Both the position numbers and the translations under genes were made by a program. Shown in pieces: positions 60,816 to 64,000 of a DNA stretch of 64,000 nt (positions within the stretch are counted from its first letter, which is position 1; every line of letters begins with the position of its first letter). Origin of the DNA: Macrotrachela quadricornifera (taxonomy: Eukaryota; Rotifera; Eurotatoria; Philodinida; Philodinidae); the NCBI GenBank assembly GCA_022393335.1, contig JAJEKB010021193.1, positions 1,790,636 to 1,854,635 of the forward strand, read 5' to 3'. Under the pieces are notes generated by a model that had not been told where the DNA came from, searched no databases, and was given only the letters and a program-made list of their open reading frames with translations.

Positions 60816-61639
60816 ATAAAGCTAATCATTCACAGAGTATTAAGTAAAGTCGTGGAAATCAATACAATTCGATCATGAAGTTAGACTTGGTATTACTATT
60901 ATTGTGCATGGAATCATGCACTCATTTTGAGAAGTGCGTTGTTACTATTATTAAAGACTCTATGACACCCAACAAGAATCGAAAAATTTCGAGAGAGCAT
61001 ACCCAGATATAACCCATCAGATTCTAGACAACATTCCCACGTAGGACTTAACGACTTCGAGAAGCCATTTTTAGACGCAAGTTGCAAAATTATGGGAAGC
61101 TGTCTAAAATACATATAAGTTCTTAGAATCGATTTTTTAATCAAATTTTCTGCGAAAAAGAGCTAAATTCTTTAATTTTGAATCGACACAGTCCTTGTCA
61201 ATATCAATACCTCAATATTAGTGAAGATCAATCAAAATATCACTCAATAGTAAATGGTTTGTTATTGACGTTATTGCTATTATGACACTCATATCACTAA
61301 GGCATACTTTTTTACACATAATAGTGAACACTGATTAAGAAGTTTCAATAGTAACCAGTTAAAAGTGATGAATCCTTCAGCACAAAGAAAAACGTGAGAA
61401 ATGATAGAAGATTAGTGTCGTAGAACGTTTTTAATGTGAATTAGGATCACTTGATTGGCCGAAAGCCTTTAAATATTTTTTTTGTTGCGATTGCAAAAGT
61501 GCCATCAATTCAGTCAAATTGCTTGGTCTTAAGACGCGGTAGAACGCTGTTTCATAAAAGAAAACCTGGTATAAATTTAATAGAGGAGGAGACGGAAGGT
61601 TAAAGTGCTAAAGAACCCCAAAAAAGTCAAAAATTTTCA

Positions 61640-61800
61640 AAAATCTCAAAATTGTGAAGAATCCCAAATAATCCCAAAACATCTCCGAAAATTCCAAATA
61701 ATCCCAAAACATCTCCGAAAATCCCAAATAATCCCAAAACATCTCCGAAAATCCCAAATAATCCCAAAAAATCTCAGAAAACCCCAAAAAATCACAGAAC
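61640..61800. repeat. Minisatellite, period 30 bp
   Basis: Three to four units of AATCCCAAAACATCTCCGAA plus flank, grading into AATCCCAAAA words. Confidence 0.75.
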
Positions 61801-61941
61801 ATCCCCAAAACTTCTCAGAAAATCCCAAAAACCCCAAAAAATCTCAAAATTCCAAAAATGCCGAAAAATTTTCTCAGGATTTGAAATCCCAATTCCGCTG
61901 TTTTCCCCTCTGCTGTAGTTTTTTTTAAATCAAGCAAACAA

Positions 61942-62892
61942 TCACTTGTCAAGATCGATTTGTTCAATCTGTCGATCGAGAGTGAAAGTGTTCACATAAG
62001 GGATGGCCCAAACTGGTGTAATCCGTTCATATTGTCCACATTCGAGACATGCTCCATTCCATTCACCATTGTCCAAGGGACTGTGACAACCCGAGCATTC
62101 TCCATCGAGTTCAGTAACACCTGACCACCATTTATTGGATCTTGTTTCTCGATAGAGTTGCACACATCGTCGTCGAGCTGGAACTATTTCCAATGTTGAA
62201 CAATAAAAGTCAATTGGAAGTCGAGCTACTTTATCTGGAAGGCCAATTTGACAAATTTTTTCCCATGTCCATGTCGATTCATTAGTTTCTGCAGGAGCAT
62301 CTGGATATAAGCGAATATTAATATGAAGGTCATCCGCTGACGTCTGGATCCATCGCGTAGTATGAATTCGTTGTCGAATATCTTGAAGAAGTGGTTCGAA
62401 TTCAAATTCGTTTGGTTTGGTGATACGTAAAGCAATGAAATTAGTACCATGTCTGTCCCCAAATCGACGATCACCCGAGTGAACTGCGAGTTTGGAACTT
62501 CTAAAAACAGCTCTTCGCACGTGAACATTGTCGAGCGTTGGATGAAACAAATCGAATTCATTTTTAAGTTGTTCTGGTGAGAGCGCAGTAGAGAATTTGA
62601 CAAGTGTACTCTGATAATACCCATCCCACACATCGGGCAAAGTATAACCATTTTGTTTCGGCGCTAACATAGCAAAATACTGATTAAATGCACCGAGTCC
62701 TTGAAACTTTTGATGCCAACGAGAATTGCTACAGATAAACCCGAATTCGACTGGATCGACACGCAAGTTGATAGCATATTGGTGCTGCTCTTCCCACCTG
62801 ATATTCTGACCAGTGACTTTCTTTGAATGAGAGCGATCATGATTGTTGTCTCTGACGTTAGTAAAGAACGACGGTTGTTGCCTAGGAAACAT
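61942..62892 (-). CDS. 2H-like / zinc-ribbon protein with degenerate active site (family copy 3)
   Basis: Intronless, 316 residues. Clearly paralogous to copies 1 and 2: YAINLRV (39-45), FQGLGAFNQYF, LPDVWDGYY, HSGDRRFGD, NKWWSGVTE and the tail LDRQIEQIDLDK. The zinc ribbon is intact (C266/C269, C282/C285). However, the first catalytic motif reads QSTL (94-97) in place of H-x-T-x, and the second reads HINI (190-193), with Asn for Thr. If the family is a 2H phosphoesterase, this copy should be catalytically inactive or altered. The open frame over 316 codons argues for retained, non-catalytic function, perhaps binding RNA or a partner through the ribbon. Confidence 0.75.
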   Translation of the reverse strand: MFPRQQPSFFTNVRDNNHDRSHSKKVTGQNIRWEEQHQYAINLRVDPVEFGFICSNSRWHQKFQGLGAFNQYFAMLAPKQNGYTLPDVWDGYYQSTLVKFSTALSPEQLKNEFDLFHPTLDNVHVRRAVFRSSKLAVHSGDRRFGDRHGTNFIALRITKPNEFEFEPLLQDIRQRIHTTRWIQTSADDLHINIRLYPDAPAETNESTWTWEKICQIGLPDKVARLPIDFYCSTLEIVPARRRCVQLYRETRSNKWWSGVTELDGECSGCHSPLDNGEWNGACLECGQYERITPVWAIPYVNTFTLDRQIEQIDLDK

Positions 62893-64000
62893 ATCGTAGC
62901 TGTGATCAACTCCAAACTGTGACTAATATAAATGGGGATAATCAACTAGTTTTACAGCCAAACGAAGATCAATGGTAACGTAATATAATTTCGATGAATG
63001 TGGGTGGTAAATCAGAAAAAGATTGTGTGTTGCTTTTATTTTAACCTTTTGTCAACTGAATTTTATCTTTGTTTTTCTCTTTTTCGCTGTCCTCTTTCTC
63101 TTTCCTTTTGCTTGTCTTGTGCTCGCGCACTGCTAATCAAACAACACAAATTAATATGTTTTGTTTTTTTCATGACAAAGTTTTTATCGAGAAGAAAAAT
63201 AATCGTGCATTTTCATTGAGAAACTTAGTTTTATTCATATTTACATCACAGAAGTATCTTCCCTGTTCATGCATTCGAACTAAAAATATCAGATGTCTAT
63301 ACACATCGGATATAAGAGAATGACTTAGAACGATAGAGAGAGTACACTGAGAGAGAGAAATGAGAAAAGGATTCGGTAGAATCCCATGATGGGTCAAAAT
63401 GACGCTTCATAACACTTATAGGTAGAAGTCTTTAATAGATTTCTTTTCTCTTCCTATGCGTGGTCACAACGTCACTTGAAGATCGAATGGGAGCGTCCCA
63501 TATCAGGTATTTTTTTTATTTTTCTTTATAGGCGCCTTGAAACGAAAATAAATAGCAATTTACCTTTTTTTTTAAACAAACAAACATGAGAGCAAAACAA
63601 CCAAATAGACACACCTTCCTTTTCTTTGGTCGGGCCTAAATCTAAAAAATCAGAAAAACCACGATCTTAACCTTATCATCATTTTTTCTTGCTTCAAATT
63701 AAAACCTATTTTTCTTTACTATAGTATCATTTTCTATATATTCTGTATAGTATATTATTCATATAATAGGTGCGAATAAAACATAAAAAAATACTAATCA
63801 ACGATACTTTTTTAAATCTCTCTCGTCAAAAATAAATACGTCGCGAAAATATCTGATTCATAGGAAAAAAACTATTTTTTTTTCATACTTCATCACTCAT
63901 TCAATGTCCCGTATGTCCCGATGTTGAAAGAAATACAGAAAATTGAGAAGAAGAAATTATTTTTTTAAAATTTTATTAATCGTTCAATGTCGCGTATGTC
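62893..64000. other. No gene seen
   Basis: AT- and pyrimidine-rich flank of family copy 3. Short ORFs at 62998-63397 have biased composition. Near 63900 TCAATGTCCCGTATGTCCCG words recur, related to those near 12100. Confidence 0.4.

Overview
The window is eukaryotic nuclear DNA: AT-rich, with spliced genes (GT..AG introns, the shortest 47 nt), a tRNA-derived SINE, non-LTR retrotransposons, and piggyBac-, hAT- and mariner-type ends. The best organism guess is a bdelloid rotifer. The main reason is the gene at 14390-20267: an arginine ADP-ribosyltransferase fused to tetratricopeptide repeats with an N-terminal region I associate with bdelloids. Genus cannot be decided from sequence alone.

Genes supported: three intronless members of one family, 273-1370 (-), 51307-52338 (+) and 61942-62892 (-). 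They look like 2H phosphoesterases (two H-x-T-x motifs) followed by a zinc ribbon. A truncated fourth copy lies at 27109-27242. There is also an ART-TPR gene (14390-20267, -), an EXOG-type mitochondrial endonuclease (25544-26688, -), an unrecognised 309-residue ORF (31566-32495, -), and a five-exon cap methyltransferase gene (33226-42926, -). The last reads as a CMTR2-type catalytic domain fused to CMTR1-type G-patch, degenerate methyltransferase and WW parts.

Layout: 1-1.4 kb, family copy 1 with a decayed WW exon. 2-11.2 kb, minisatellite, a BovB-like LINE interrupted by a foldback element, and two foldbacks. 14-20 kb, ART-TPR gene with a dead LINE in its first intron. 20.8-25.1 kb, MITEs, foldbacks and minisatellites. 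25.5-27.2 kb, EXOG with a divergent family relic. 27.2-33 kb, AT-rich DNA, a processed retrocopy with target-site duplication, and the orphan ORF. 33.2-42.9 kb, the cap methyltransferase gene, whose introns are swollen by piggyBac-type and foldback insertions. 43.4-47.8 kb, a ~150-bp satellite interrupted by a TTAA element and a hAT-type element that itself carries a SINE. 48.2-58.1 kb, large inverted arms enclosing family copy 2. 58-61.9 kb, further foldbacks. 61.9-62.9 kb, family copy 3.

How they fit together: several genes point to RNA or nucleic-acid work (2H-type RNA phosphoesterases, cap 2'-O-methylation, EXOG), but no operon-like linkage exists. The strongest novel leads are the 2H/zinc-ribbon family, with one copy that has lost its catalytic motifs and one with two ribbons and a WW-derived tail, and the CMTR2-CMTR1 fusion. 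Many insertions can be ordered in time because sibling repeats in the window preserve the empty sites.
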